Shown here: one piece after another, positions 24,826 to 36,325 of the stretch | Numbering within the stretch: position 1 is the first letter of the stretch | How the letters are laid out: the number at the start of each line of letters is the position of its first letter | From: Saccopteryx bilineata | Taxonomy: Eukaryota > Chordata > Mammalia > Chiroptera > Emballonuridae | NCBI RefSeq assembly: GCF_036850765.1 | Contig: NC_089498.1 | Location: 51,015,795 to 51,079,794 of the forward strand | Length of the DNA: 64,000 nucleotides | Reading direction: 5' to 3' | The notes under the pieces: generated by a model | Seen by the model: the letters and a program-made list of their open reading frames with translations, nothing else | Told to the model about the DNA's origin: nothing | Databases searched by the model: none | Translations under genes and position numbers: made by a program

Positions 24826-25299
24826 AAACTGTATCATTTATTAGAAAAAATGCTGAAAATAATATACCTAACCATTGAACTAAGGGAGCTAGGAAAATAG
24901 TAAAATAGGCTAAGAAATTAGAATAAATCAAAGGTTAAATTAATAAAACAGAAAAATCTGTAGACTTAATAAATAGATGCAAGAGTTGATTGAAAAGATT
25001 GGCAACTTAGCACATCACTGGCAATCTAGACAAGGTATAAAGGAGAAAACGTATTTTAAAAATGTCAGAAAAATTAATATAAACACAGGTTGGGAGACAT
25101 TTAAAGAAAAGAATGTTGTTATAAATAAATTTAAAAATATAGATGCAGTAGACAGTTTTCTAAAAAGGTGTGAATCCTCAAAATTACCTCAAGGGTAAGT
25201 TAAAAATTTGAATAATAAACTATATTAAAAAATTCACTGTTCTTCTTTCAAATACATAAGATTCATTTGGCTTTAATAGGCAAATTATACAAATTGTTT

Positions 25300-25711
25300 A
25301 AGAAACAAATAATTAGCCCTGGCTGGTTGGCTCAGTGGTAGAGCATCGGCCTGGCGTGCAGGAGTCCTGGGTTCGATTCCCGGCCAGGGCACACAGGAGA
25401 GGCACCCATCTGCTTCTCTACCCCTCCCCCTCTCCTTCCTCTCTGTCTCTCTCTTCCCCTTCTGCAGCCAAGGCTCCATTGGAGCAAAGATGGCCCGGGC
25501 GCTGGGGATGGCTCTATGGCCTCTGCCTCAGGGGCTAGCAACAGAGCAATGCCCGGATGGGCAGAGCATCGTCCCCTGGTGGGGGTGCCAGGTAGATCCC
25601 GGTCGGGCGCATGCGGGAGTCTGTCTGACTGCCTCCCCGTTTCCAGCTTCAGAAAAATACAAAAAAAAAAGAAAAAAAAAAAAGAAAAAAGAAAAAAGAA
25701 ACAAATAATTA
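25300..25711 (+). mobile_element. SINE-A copy, sense, with perfect 16-bp target duplication
   Basis: Head gccctggctggttggctcag at 25316, A-box (ggctcagtggtagagc), B-box (gggttcgattcc), 3' end ttccagcttcagaaaaatac and a long A-rich tail with aaag units. Duplication aagaaacaaataatta at 25300-25315 and 25696-25711. The perfect duplication and intact tail mark a young insertion. The frames on both strands here are SINE artefacts. Confidence 0.96.
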
Positions 25712-26416
25712 TTTGTTATATAAACCCATTTGAGGCATAGAATAAATGGCAAACTTATGAAATTATCTACAGGCTTATTTATTATATGTCTTCAAAAAAA
25801 GGTAAATATATTACAAACATAAAAGTATTGACCAAATGACATATAACTATAGATATGACCTGCATATAACAAAATAGCAAGATACTAATATACAATAAAC
25901 ATGATGGGTTTATTACAAGAATATACAAGATTATTCAACATTAGTGATTCTATTAGTGTAATTTACTTCATTGATAAAGAAGAAAATACAAATCACCATC
26001 CCAGTAAATGTAAAAGTGACACTCAATAAAATTCAACACCCACTATTGGTTTAAAATACTCAAATATTAGTAAGTTAGAAATAAAATAAAACATTTTTAA
26101 ATTGAGAAAGAACATCTGTCAGAAATATGAATTCAATATTATGCTTAATGATAAAAACTGCAATCCTGCATTTTCAGTAAGAACAAGTAAATCAACTATA
26201 TAAAATCATTAGAATCAATAAAAGAATACTACAGAAATACTCTTATAAATGTTCCTTATTTAAACAGAAATAACAGAAATGTACTGAGAAAATCTGAACA
26301 ATATACACAAACATAAATAATAACTTGAATGCAAAATACTAAAATTTGTATGAAGAAAATGATAAAATACTACTCAATGATCTAAAAGTCTGGATAAATG
26401 GAATTTTTCTTATCAT

Positions 26417-26811
26417 AAATATATTAGTTCTTTCCAGCCTGACCAGGCAGTGGCACAGTGGATAGAGCATCAGATTGGAATGCAGAGGACCCAGGTTCGA
26501 GACCCTGAAGTTGCCAGCTTGAGCGCGGGCTCATCTGGTTTGAGTAAAAAAAGCCTACCAGCTTGAACTCAAGGTCACTGGGTCCAACAAGGGGTTACTC
26601 GGTCTGCTGAAGGCCCACGGTCAAGGCACATATGAGAAAGCAATCAATGAACAACTAAGGTGTTGCAACGCGCAATGAAAAACTAATGATTGACGCTTCT
26701 CATCTCTCTCCATTCCTGTCTGTCTGTCCCTGTCTATCTCTCTCTCTGACTCACTCTATGTCTCTGTAAAAAATAAATAAATAAATAAATAAAATATATT
26801 AGTTCTTTCCA
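26417..26811 (+). mobile_element. SINE-B copy, sense, with perfect 20-bp target duplication
   Basis: Head at 26437 (gcctgaccaggcagtggcac), B-box ggttcgagaccc, tail of (aaat)n. Duplication aaatatattagttctttcca at 26417-26436 and 26792-26811. A small extra A-rich segment (gagtaaaaaaagcc) lies in the middle. Young insertion into the L1 relic. Confidence 0.96.
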
Positions 26812-26950
26812 AATTATTAATACCAATTTAAATTCTAATAAAATTATTTTGAAATTTGAAAAGTTGATTCTTAGAGGGAAAATGTGCAATAAATGTCACA
26901 TGTATTAAAAGTATAGAATTATTTGAAACAAGCCTAATCAAAAATTAAAA

Positions 26951-27332
26951 CGGGCTCACAGCCTGACCAAGTCATGTTGCAGTGGATAGAGCATTGACTT
27001 GTGATGCTGAGGACCCAGATTTGAAACCTCAAGGTCGCAGGCATGAGAGCTGGCTCATCCAGCTTGAGCATGGGCTCATAGACATAATTTTTTGGATACT
27101 GGCTTGAGCCCAAAGGTTGCTGGGTTGAACCCAAGGTTGCTGGCTTGAGCAAAGAATTACTGGCTCAGCTGGAGCCCCCCAGTCAAGGCATGTATGAGAA
27201 AGCAATCAATGAACAAGTCAAGTGCTACAACTGCGAGTTAATGCTTCTCATCTCTCTCCCTTTCTGTCTTTCTGTCCCTGTTTGTCTGTCTGTCTGCCTG
27301 TCTCCTTCATTAAAAAAATCTACAGGCTCACA
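26951..27332 (+). mobile_element. SINE-B copy, sense, long variant with extra internal modules
   Basis: Head at 26961 (gcctgaccaagtcatgttgc), then repeated ggctcatccagcttgagc- and ggttgctggcttgagc-like modules, ending in a (tctg)n tract and A-rich tail. Flanks ggctcaca at 26953-26960 and 27325-27332. More diverged than the copy 150 bp upstream, so older. Confidence 0.88.
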
Positions 27333-27897
27333 AATGGAAAAATAAATTAGTGGAATAGAAAAAAAATGTCTTGACCTACATTTTTGTTTATGCTGGAATT
27401 AGCCAAGAGGTGCTATTCTAAATTATAGAAATATTTTAGGAAATTTGATGAAAAGATGTTGTTGGCATATCATATCACAATATATACCAAAATTTCAAGT
27501 GAGTTAAGGAAATAACTTTTAAAAACATTGTTTAACTACTAGAAGAAAACATGAGGGAATATTTTTACAATCTTATGAAACAGGTCTTTCTAACTAAGCA
27601 TATCAAGAGTCATAAATAAAAAAATGATTAGTCAAATCTGACTACATAAAAGTTACAAATACCTGTAATGACAAAATAAAGTTAAAAAGAAGCCACAGAC
27701 TAGAAGAAAGTGATTTCTATTTACATAAATATAATTAATAGCTGTAATATACAAAGAGTACTTTAAAATCAATAATAAAGAGACTTGCAAATCACAAGAG
27801 CAAAGAATATGAGCAGTTAATTCATAGAAAAGAGAAATAAAGCTTGTAAATGTATCATTTAAATATGTATGGTCATCATCTTTAGTGATCAGAAAAG

Positions 27898-28280
27898 ACA
27901 AATTAGGCCCTGGCTTGTTGGCTCAGTGGTAGAGCATCAGCCTGGCGTGCGGATGTCTCTGGTTCAGTTCTCAGTCAGGGCACATAGGAGAAGCAACCAT
28001 CTACTTCTCCACCCCACTCCTTCCGCCTCCTCTCTCTCAATCTTTCTCTCTTCCTCTCCTACAGCCATGGCTTAATTGATTCAAGCGCATTGGTCCCAGG
28101 CACTGCAGATAGCTCCATGGAGCCTCTGCCTCATGCTTAAAATAGCTCAATTTCAAGCATGGCTGCAGATGAGCAGACCGAGCACCTGCCCAGGTGGATA
28201 CAGGGTACATGTAGAAGTCTGTATCTCTATCTTCCCTCCTCTCACTTGGAAAAGGAAAAAAAAAGAAGAGGCAACTTAAA
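27898..28280 (+). mobile_element. SINE-A copy, sense, diverged
   Basis: Head gccctggcttgttggctcag at 27907, degenerate B-box (ctggttcagttctcag), body with agaagcaaccatctacttct and an A-rich tail. Flanks gacaaatta and ggcaactta suggest a mutated duplication. Overlapping frames of 61-91 codons on both strands are SINE-derived. Confidence 0.88.
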
Positions 28281-28349
28281 ACAAAAAATGAGATACTTTG
28301 ATTTTTGTCCATTATCTGACAAAATTCGAAAAGATTTCAAATAATAATA

Positions 28350-28610
28350 AAATATAGCTAACATTTACTGAACACTTAGTATATATGCTATGTTCTCAGA
28401 ACTTTAAATATAATTTAGACATTAAACATTTAATTCTTATTAAAATTAAATAGGGTAGGGTAGATACTATTATTTCTGTGATACAGGTAATAAAACAAGT
28501 TGGAGATGTTAGTTAATGTGCCAAAGACTATTCAAACAGTAAGTGACAGACACATAATTTGAATCTCGGTAGTTTGGGGCCAATGTCTGTACTCTTAATT
28601 ACTAAATTTG
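28350..28610 (-). mobile_element. MIR copy, antisense
   Basis: aacatttactgaacacttag, a gttctcagaactttaaatataattt block, gtagatactattatttctg, then taagtgacagacacataattt and gaatctcggtagtttgg: the full reverse MIR order. Confidence 0.8.
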
Positions 28611-29420
28611 ACTTCTCAGTTTCCTCCTCTTAAAATGTAGACAAGTGGCGGCAAGAGGAGGAGGGAGATTATATCTACTCAGCTTCCCTTACAAGTGCTG
28701 CTGTGAGGAACTCATGACACCATAATGAAACTGATAGGATGATACTGTGAGTCTGCATCCTCTCCCACAAGGACAGTCAGTCTTGGTCATTAGCACTGGT
28801 AATTTAGCTTCTTTGCTAGAATAAAAGTGAACTACTGTAATTGCTCTTCTGAGTGGTGCTGTGGGTGGACTATCTGATGGTTCAGCTGGACACCTTTAGG
28901 ATCTGACCCCATTTGAACATGGTCCAAAATAGACACATGGTCATTGCCAGCCTCTGTTATGTACCTGGTGATGCTGTGCTGAAACATCACTGCTTGGCAG
29001 AGTGTAGTGTCTTTACAGGTGACTAAATGATATATCACTTGGCAGGATCTGACTTGGATTTCATGTGAGTTTCTATTCTTATATTTAAATTAAACTGTTG
29101 GTTCCTTCTCCCCATTGATCTTTCACTTTTCTGGGTTGTAGGTAGTCAAAGAGGAGCAATTCAGCTTGGACCAGGTAGCTGAAGGAAGAGTACAGTGGTG
29201 GGTAACCAGGACCACAAATACTTCTTCTGGGCATCAAACACAGCTGTGCTGAGAGCAGAGTCTTACCTCCCTCCCACCAGCTACCATGTCCAAATGTCTT
29301 TAAAAGTCCTTTTTCCTTCTATTACTCTCTCTTTTTCTTTAATTCTGTGCTTTTTACTCTCTCCTGCTCCCCTGGTGACACTCCTGGCTAAAGAAGTTAC
29401 TATTTCCATTCTGACAGTAT
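28611..29420. other. Unassigned sequence, GC-richer than surroundings
   Basis: About 800 bp with balanced composition. The frames at 28832-29038 (minus) and 29195-29467 (plus) resemble no known protein; the latter runs into the neighbouring SINE. No repeat recognised. Confidence 0.5.
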
Positions 29421-29422
29421 AT

Positions 29423-29488
29423 TGTACTTTTAAAAAAATTATTTACTTATTTATTTATTCATTTTAGAGAGGAGATAGAGATAGAGAT

Positions 29489-29530
<42 letters not shown>

Positions 29531-29650
29531 GAGGAGCAGAAAGCATCAACTCCCATATGTGCCTTGACCAGACAAGCCCAGGGTTTTGAACTGGTGACCC
29601 CAGTGTTCCAGGTCAATGCTTTATACACTGTGCCACCACAGGTTAGGCTT
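29423..29650 (-). mobile_element. SINE-C copy, antisense, with expanded (GA)n tract
   Basis: Reverse SINE-C: A-tail seen as ttatttacttatttatttattc, then a (gatagagata)n/(ga)n tract at 29464-29526, then the head in reverse (gtgccaccacaggttaggc). The left flank attgtacttttaa and the right flank cttgttcttttaa beyond the nested SINE-A are a likely mutated duplication. Confidence 0.85.
29464..29526. repeat. (GATAGA)n/(GA)n microsatellite
   Basis: Several gatagagata units followed by about 19 GA dinucleotides, within the reversed 3' part of a SINE-C. It gives rise to a Leu-Ser repeat in the minus-strand frame that is not a protein. Confidence 0.9.
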
Positions 29651-30077
29651 CTTGTTCTTTTTTTTTTTTTTTTCTTTCTGTATTTCTCTGAAGCTGGAAA
29701 CGGGGAGAGACAGTCAGACAGACTCCCGCATGCGCCTGACCGGGATCCACCCAGCACGCCCACCAGGGGGTGACGCTCTGCCCACCAGGAGGCGATGCTC
29801 TGCCCCTCCGGGGCGTCGCTCTGTAGCGACCAGAGCCACTCTAGCGCCTGGGGCAGAGGCCAAGGAGCCATCCCCAGCGCCCGAGCCATCTTTGCTCCAA
29901 TGGAGCCTTGGCTGCGGGAGGGGAAGAGAGAGAAACAGAGAGGAAGGAGAGGGGGAGGGGTGGAGAAGCCGGTGGGCGCTTCTCCTGTGTGCCCTGGCCG
30001 AGAATCGAACCCGGGACTCCTGCACGCCAGGCCGACACTCTACCACTGAGCCAACCGGCCAGGCTTCTTGTTCTTTT
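29645..30077 (-). mobile_element. SINE-A copy, antisense, inserted at the edge of a SINE-C
   Basis: Poly-T from 29658, full SINE-A body in reverse, head ending ctgagccaaccggcc near 30060. The duplication aggcttcttgttctttt (17 bp) at 29645-29661 and 30061-30077 is perfect and includes the last bases of the SINE-C, so this insertion is the later one. Eight open frames of 60-158 codons cross this copy and are artefacts. Confidence 0.95.
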
Positions 30078-32300
30078 AAGACAAGATATTAACTATTGCA
30101 GAGAAGCAATGTACTTTAGAAAGTGCTGACAGACTGTTAAAGAAATTGTTATTTTTGCAAAGATGCATAGAGCTAGCTAATACTTTGATTACTGTTTGTG
30201 GATGTTTAAATCCATATACTATCCTTTTGGGAGTCACTCCAAGTCCTAGATAGAGCAACTTAAAGCAGCAAAAACCTAAGATACTGAGGATGTTGCACCA
30301 TTGTAAAAATACTACAGAGAATAAAAAATATGCTGAGAAAAAAATCCTATTAGAGCTACTGACTTAGAATTTATCAGAAAAAAAGAGCAAGCAGATGTGT
30401 AATAGACAAATGATTGTATTGCAGTGTTTGTGAATGGCCTTTTGTATGTTCTTACAGACATATACACACTGGATTAAATCAGGGCAGTATAAATGTGCAG
30501 GGGATTAGCAGCCATGTTTTTCCAACTCTTTTTTCTTTTCTTTCTTTTTTTTTACTAATTCAATACCAGAAATCATGCATAATCTCATTTAAAGAGACTT
30601 CACAGACTCTTGGGAAGGTTAAGCCATTCATTTGACCCACAGTTTATCATTTCAGCAAAACAATACTGACAGCTAGAAATCCCTCTTTGTTTTATTTGAA
30701 GAAAAATAATTTCAAATAGGCAGAATAAAAAATAAATTTATTAACATTTTAAAAGTCTGTTAAAATTGCAGAATTTATGGTTTAGGAGAAATATCTCCAA
30801 ATTTTTTAGCATATTCTTATTAAGTGAATACTATAGAGATACATTTTATCTGCCTTATAAAACATTTTGCCATTTATTTATTTAAAATGCCCTTTAAATA
30901 TCAACAAGAAGACTTTCAATCTCTGGAATTTAGCTTGAAATGATAAATTACAAGAAAAGAGAGAGAGAGAGAGAGCAGCATTAACCAATGCATGTCTTTT
31001 CTATCAAATAGGACTTTGATATTTAACTGCAAGTGTTCCTAAATTTTAGCAAGTGATATTCACTCCATTAAATCTCTCCTTCCTTTATTTTTATTGTGTT
31101 CTGAGAAACAAGTTCACTGTAATCTGCTTAGTATGTTCAGTTTGAGTGAATTCCTTAACTGTGACTTACAATACCTTGCTAAGCAGTGCCTTATCCTTAA
31201 AATAGTTTATCACTGTTACAACATACTTCAGACTGTTACTAAAAGATCGCTAAGTCTTAGTCAAAGCTATCTGACAACAGATATGAGATTAAGGAGCTAT
31301 GGAGTAAGAACAGATTCCCTACCTGGCTTCGCGTTACTATCACCTGTACTTGGGCATTACGCTCCCTCCTAGAGAGATTCAGATTCAACTGGTCTGGAGT
31401 GGGGCCCAGGAAATGATATGCTATCCCTTCCCAGGTGCTAGTGTGCAGCCGAGTTTAGAATTGCTGAATTAAACTGCAGTCTGTGCATGTTAAATGTCAA
31501 ACAAAATGAAATAGAGAATAATTTAATTTATTCTCCCTGCCAAAAGGAGAGAATGGATACATAAAAAATTTTAATAAAAAGAAGAAAAGTCTAATAAAAG
31601 AAAGGTAGAGACTAGATTACAGGAGAAAGGGGGGAATAATAAAAATGATTCTTTAGTAATTGTCTAGATTTTTATCAGTTCTGATGAATATATGTTTTCC
31701 TAATTGCTATTATTTAGAAATGCTGACCTTAAAATACTAAAAAAAGAAAGAAAAGAAAAGAAAAAAGTTACACATTCTTCCAAGATTCTGGCTGAAATGA
31801 TTTGTTTCCAATTCGGTTTGCATGAGGGCTGACCAATAAGATATTTATATTATTACTGTATGCATAAAACTATGACTTGTGGTATTGTTTTGAAGAGGAA
31901 GCAAAAGCAGTGAGGTAAAGAAAGGATAAAGAATAGAAGATAAGGATGAGTTTTAGAGAGTGAGGACCAAATGTAGGAAGGACATAGTTGAGTCCAGTTG
32001 ACAGAGAAGTACCTGAGAAAATCTATGGACCCTTATTTCTGAGTCCTATACAACCTCTTTCTCCAAAACAAACTGCAATATAGGCTCTCCATGAAGTCTG
32101 AATCTTGACTTTTCCCCTGCTTTCTATACATATATATTCTTAACTTGTCATTTCTCTTACAATCCTACCCCTTTCCCCCACGCTCTCTTCCATTACTTGA
32201 CATAATCTGAGCTCAGCTGAGGTATAGAATGAAATTTCACTGCTTACTACCCTCTGGGCACTGCCTTTGTTTTGCATGCCACTGCTAGCTCAGTCTCCTT
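30078..32300. other. Long unassigned AT-rich stretch
   Basis: About 2.2 kb. Short (ga)n at 30958-30975 and an A-rich tract near 31738-31768. Frames at 30414-30635 and 31094-31372 (plus) are not recognised. No repeat family seen. Confidence 0.5.
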
Positions 32301-32485
32301 GAGATGTCCCTTTTAATGTTCTCCTGCTCAAAACCTTTTGTTGGCCTCATCACTAACTATAAAGAAATGGTCTATTCCCTTAGCCTGACATTCAGTGCCT
32401 GCCATAATCTGAGCCTAACTTTACTTTCCTGATTATCTCTCCATGCAAGTGTATAGTTAGTTATTCAATGCTTAAGTGATCATGC
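32301..32485 (+). mobile_element. L2 fragment, sense
   Basis: ctgctcaaaaccttttgttg, ccttagcctgacattcagtg and cctgccataatctgagccta match the L2 ORF2 C-terminal coding region in order. Confidence 0.8.
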
Positions 32486-32674
32486 CTCCTAGACACACCA
32501 GTTATTTCTTAAGTTCCCTTGTTCTTGTTTCCCATTTACTTTATAACTAAAGTTTCCATCCTTCTTGCCACAATCTCCCTGGCTGAAAAGAAAATCCATG
32601 CCTGCTCCATTAGGTTGTGTGTAGTTATATGGATATATATGCTTGAATGCACAGACATAGCTGCATGGACATGA

Positions 32675-32675
<1 letters not shown>

Positions 32676-32713
<38 letters not shown>
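32676..32713. repeat. (TG)n microsatellite, about 18 units
   Basis: Uninterrupted TG dinucleotide run. The minus-strand frame 32489-32833 translates it as a Thr-His repeat, an artefact. Confidence 0.97.
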
Positions 32714-32715
<2 letters not shown>

Positions 32716-33070
32716 CTCCTGGTGCCCAGTGTTGGCAGCACATCACACGAGAGGCCATCCCATGCACCCCTTGCCTTCTGTAACTAGTCTGACACCACCA
32801 TTCCTTTACAAGTCCTCCAGCCTCTGCTCTCATCTTGGATAAGAATATCAGAAACTCTGAACCGAGAGTCTCATAGATGACCTGTTTTTGATGACATTAA
32901 AGATTGAGAGAGGAGTACTGATTATTTTTTAATCCAAAAAACATTTTGGAAAATTTTAGTCACAGATTGAAAATGTGCATGTGATGGAAGAGGGAGTAGG
33001 TGATGGGGAGGAAATAGAAAGCCTTAAAATTAGATGACACAAGGAGCTTTCCACTTCCTTAGAGTTCTAC

Positions 33071-33484
33071 TGTGATGGTTAATTTTATGTGTCAATTTGA
33101 CTGGGCCATAGCGTGCTCAGACATTTGGTCAAACATTATTCTGAATGTGTCTGTGAGGGTGTTTTAGGATGAGATTAACATTTGAACCGATAGACTGAGT
33201 AAAGCAGACTGCCCTCTCCAGTGTGCATATGGCTCATCTAATCCATTGAAGACTTGAAGAGAACATAACTGTTGAGAAAGAAGGTACTCCATCTGCCTTT
33301 GGACATGTCTTTTCTGGCCTTCAGACTTAAACTAAAATATGGGCTCTTCTTGGGTCTCTAGCCTGCTGGCTTTCAGACAGACACTATATATCAGCTCCGG
33401 AATCACCAGTTTGCTGAGGGAAGATTTTGGTATGTGACAGCCTTTATAATCATATAAACCAACTATTTATAATAAATCTTTTTT
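33071..33484 (+). mobile_element. Old LTR-like mammalian interspersed repeat
   Basis: Starts tgtgatggttaattttatgt, followed by gtcaatttgactgggccata, gatgagattaacatttgaac, gtaaagcagactgccctctc, gggctcttcttgggtctcta and an aataaatc near the 3' end. It starts TG and has a polyadenylation-like motif near the 3' side, as an old solo LTR would. I recognise it as a common mammalian repeat but am not sure of its class. Confidence 0.6.
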
Positions 33485-34945
33485 GATAGGTAGATAGATG
33501 CATGTGTGTGTGTTATAGAAAGAGACACTAGTAAATAGTACTATTATTTTAAAGGTACTAGAACAATGACAGCATTAAAAAATTTCATGCATATGTATTA
33601 GTCAATTGAAATTTTTAGTTTTGTTTTTCTGGGACAGCTTGGCCAAAGCAGATACATGAATGGTTTTGATGTTGTCATTGTTCTAGTGCCTGTATGAACA
33701 TGCTACAGATGGCTGTTGTGTTATCTTCACTCAGTTATGATACCCAAATATTTCCACAATGCCTGTAAAGATACCTGAGGAAGAGAATTTACAGAGTTTA
33801 GAAATTCTGGAATGGCATAGCCTCATGAGAGGAGAATTTTATTTTGCATATATGTTTAATTTCTAAGTTGATTTACAAATTGGTAAAATGGTAATCACAG
33901 CATGCAACTTAGATATTCGACTTATGTTTCTTTTAAAAACATCAGATTATATACATTCTGATTTTATGCTATTTTAAATACATTGGCATAAACTGTTCTT
34001 ACTAAATTCTTGCTCTTTTTTTCCAGTAAGCCACTGAGTCCTGATACTTTGCCCTTCTTTGAATTCCCACTGCCATTAATTATGGTCTATGCGACCATCA
34101 TTTAATACCTAGATTATTGTCTTAATTCAACCTGTAGTCTTTTCTAATTCTAATGACATATATATAACACTGGTTATTTTTTTAAAATATCCATTTGATA
34201 TATTCTACTAAGAGAATTTCAGTGACTCCATATTTTATAACTATCAATTAATGTCAACTTTCCATTTCATCACCTATCAAAATTACCCAACTCTGTACTC
34301 CATATTAATTTTCAGTGTATACCTTCTCTCTACTCAGCCCACTTTGAATGATGGCTATAGTTAAGAAAAGAAGGGAGAAGAAAGGTACTCTAGGAGACAG
34401 AGGTGGAAGCGAAACTAGCATAAATGGTTGACAAGTTGAGTGTGGTTAGAATGTTGAATGGAAGTTGGGAGGAGGAATCAGGAAGAAGTGGGAGTGACAA
34501 CAGATAATGCTTCTTAGGTAGGCAAGAATTAAATTAGTATTGGCGTGATTGAATATTCTTGTTTTTCTATTAAGTCATTGAAATCAGCATAGAAAAATTC
34601 TAACAGGACCCAGTATACTTTAGAAAGATATCTCTGTGAGTTTTGTTGAGAATAGATTAGAGTTAGAAATCCTAGTTTAGGGACAGGTGGAAAAAAGAAG
34701 GGCTGAACTGACTGAAGCAATGAAAATGAGGAAAGGGAGGGCCATAACCTTTCTGAAAACATGCACTCATCTTTTTGTTTCAGCTGTCAGCACTGAACCT
34801 TGTTCTTAGTAGATACTCCATACATATTTACTGAACAGAGTGAAACTTTTATATAGCCCCTGTGACTACTATAGACTTTTTTTGGTTCTAATTTTCTAGT
34901 TTCATAAATGAACAACACAATATTTTACTCTGTGTTGTTCATTAC
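33485..34945. other. Unassigned sequence with possible L2 debris
   Basis: About 1.46 kb. The part 34080-34330 (attattgtcttaattcaacc, gactccatattttataacta) may be a very decayed sense L2, but the match is weak. A 77-codon minus frame at 34529-34762 is not recognised. Confidence 0.4.
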
Positions 34946-34949
34946 TGAT

Positions 34950-35200
34950 TCACAAATAGGAGGGTGTCATAATAGGAAAACTATGAAATCATGGATTCAA
35001 ATTGACATAGGTTCCAATGTCGGGGTTCTACCACCTAGGAACTTTGAAAACGTGAGTCAAGTTATTTAATCATTTCCCAGGTTCTTCATTTTGAAATTGG
35101 GGCTAATAAATCCAATAGAGTTGTTATAGTGACCCAAAAGGATAGAATGAGTATAGAGATCAGAGCTTGGTACATGGCACTCAACATTTTTCTTTCTTTT
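34950..35200 (+). mobile_element. MIR copy, sense
   Basis: ggttctaccacctaggaact, gagtcaagttatttaatcat, gggctaataaatccaataga and gagcttggtacatggcactc follow the MIR order. Confidence 0.75.
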
Positions 35201-36085
35201 CTTCTACCTTTTCCTTCTTTCTCTAATTAGGTTGATCTTTTATTTAACAAACAGTATTGCACATTGGTTATATATATATAACACATCTTGGAATTGAAAA
35301 ATAAATAGGATAATTTTCCTGCCAATCAGGAAGTCCTAATTTAGCATTGTAAATAATATTGATTTTCTAGCAAAGTCAGAGTCTTGGAGAAGGGAGTGGT
35401 CACTTATTCCAGGATTGTGATGGCAGCTCTGGAGAACCCTTCATGGGTTTCTTGATTTTAGGGACACTGCTGAACTTAAAGAATCAATAAATCAATTCTT
35501 AATGGGTAAGTTAACATAAGAATCCCAAGAGATCTTCTTGGTACCCTTTCATCTAGTTGCTTCCTTTTAAATAGACACTGACACCAGCCCATTCCATGGC
35601 AGTTCTGATGCCCCATTTAGCTCCTCCCCACATAATACACCCTTCAAGGGTCTGCTTCCATGCCTTTGCAGGAGACTGACTGGGAGCAGGATGTATTAGT
35701 TCAAGCTTTCTATTCTTCAACAGTCTGCATCTTTGAGTACTTTGATGGACTTTTGTTGTAACTAGGAAACTAACAGAGCCTGAGAGATTTGCATTCTGGT
35801 GTTAGGGTTCTGTTGTTTATTCAGCTTCCTTTGCAAATTACCCAGGTTCTTTGGAATCATTCTAGACCAACTTAATTAGGGGGCCCTGCCTGTAATAGAG
35901 AACATCTCTGCCTTGGACAGACAGCAATAGAGTCAAGGAGAAATTGATCCAAAGTTTCACCACAAGTCAGTAGTGGAGATAGTAAATTTCTAAGCCATCT
36001 GACTAAAAAATACTTTCTGCATGTAGACCTCAGAATCTCTCTTTCTTCTAGTAAAGCATTGTATAATTAACACAGAAATATAATG
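35201..36085. other. Unassigned sequence
   Basis: About 880 bp with no recognised gene or repeat. Confidence 0.5.
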
Positions 36086-36089
36086 AGAA

Positions 36090-36325
36090 TTATAGCTGCA
36101 ATAGCTAAAGTTTATGCATGCTTACTTAGTTGGTATTTTTGTAAACACTATATGTGTAATTTGTGATCTGATTCTCCCAACAACTTTGATTTTACAGAAG
36201 AGGAAACAGACACAGAGAAGTTAAATAATTTGATAAAGCTCACATGGCTAGTAAGTGATGGAGCCAGGATTTTAGACCAGCCATTGTGTACCCAGAGCCC
36301 CCTGCTTTAACATTATAATTGCCTC
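36090..36325 (-). mobile_element. MIR copy, antisense
   Basis: gattttacagaagaggaaac, acacagagaagttaaataat, ctcacatggctagtaagtga and tggagccaggattttagacc are clear reverse-MIR landmarks. One of the best preserved MIRs in the window. Confidence 0.9.

Larger units (their letters stand above)
24826..28345 (+). pseudogene. Decayed L1 ORF2 (endonuclease-RT polyprotein), split by four SINEs
   Basis: Plus-strand matches in L1 ORF2 order. About 24980-25195: the region upstream of the RT fingers (open 24977-25198, peptide with KTYFKNVRKININT, then the VDSFLKRCESSKLP segment). 25860-26050: the RT segment around the 'gggtttattacaagaatata...attcaacatta' and 'gacactcaataaaattcaacaccca' motifs. 26100-26170: the segment after it. 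26330-26430 and 26812-26950: the C-terminal RT and thumb region. 27540-27900 and 28270-28345: the ORF2 C-terminal part, ending at an atgagatac motif. The frame is broken many times, so no enzyme is made. In L1 biology ORF2p nicks DNA and reverse-transcribes L1 and SINE RNAs. The copy is AT-rich and old; SINEs at 25300, 26417, 26951 and 27898 interrupt it. Confidence 0.8.

Noticed and set aside
25321..25390. tRNA-gene-like segment with A- and B-boxes
   Set aside because: It is the head of a SINE-A: it runs directly into the SINE body and A tail and sits inside a 16-bp target duplication. The same head recurs in other copies. No free-standing tRNA gene was found.
29464..30129. Many frames of 65-158 codons, including a long Leu-Ser repeat
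   Set aside because: They come from a SINE-A and the (GA)n tract of a SINE-C, not from a gene.
32676..32713. Possible CRISPR or satellite array among the tandem repeats
   Set aside because: Only simple microsatellites are present. There are no regularly spaced repeats with unique spacers, and this is mammalian nuclear DNA.
32489..32833. 114-codon minus frame with a Thr-His repeat
   Set aside because: The repeat is the translated (TG)n microsatellite; the rest overlaps an L2 fragment and unassigned DNA.
33071..33484. Processed pseudogene with an aataaatc signal
   Set aside because: The motif order matches a common mammalian interspersed repeat, and there is no coding frame.
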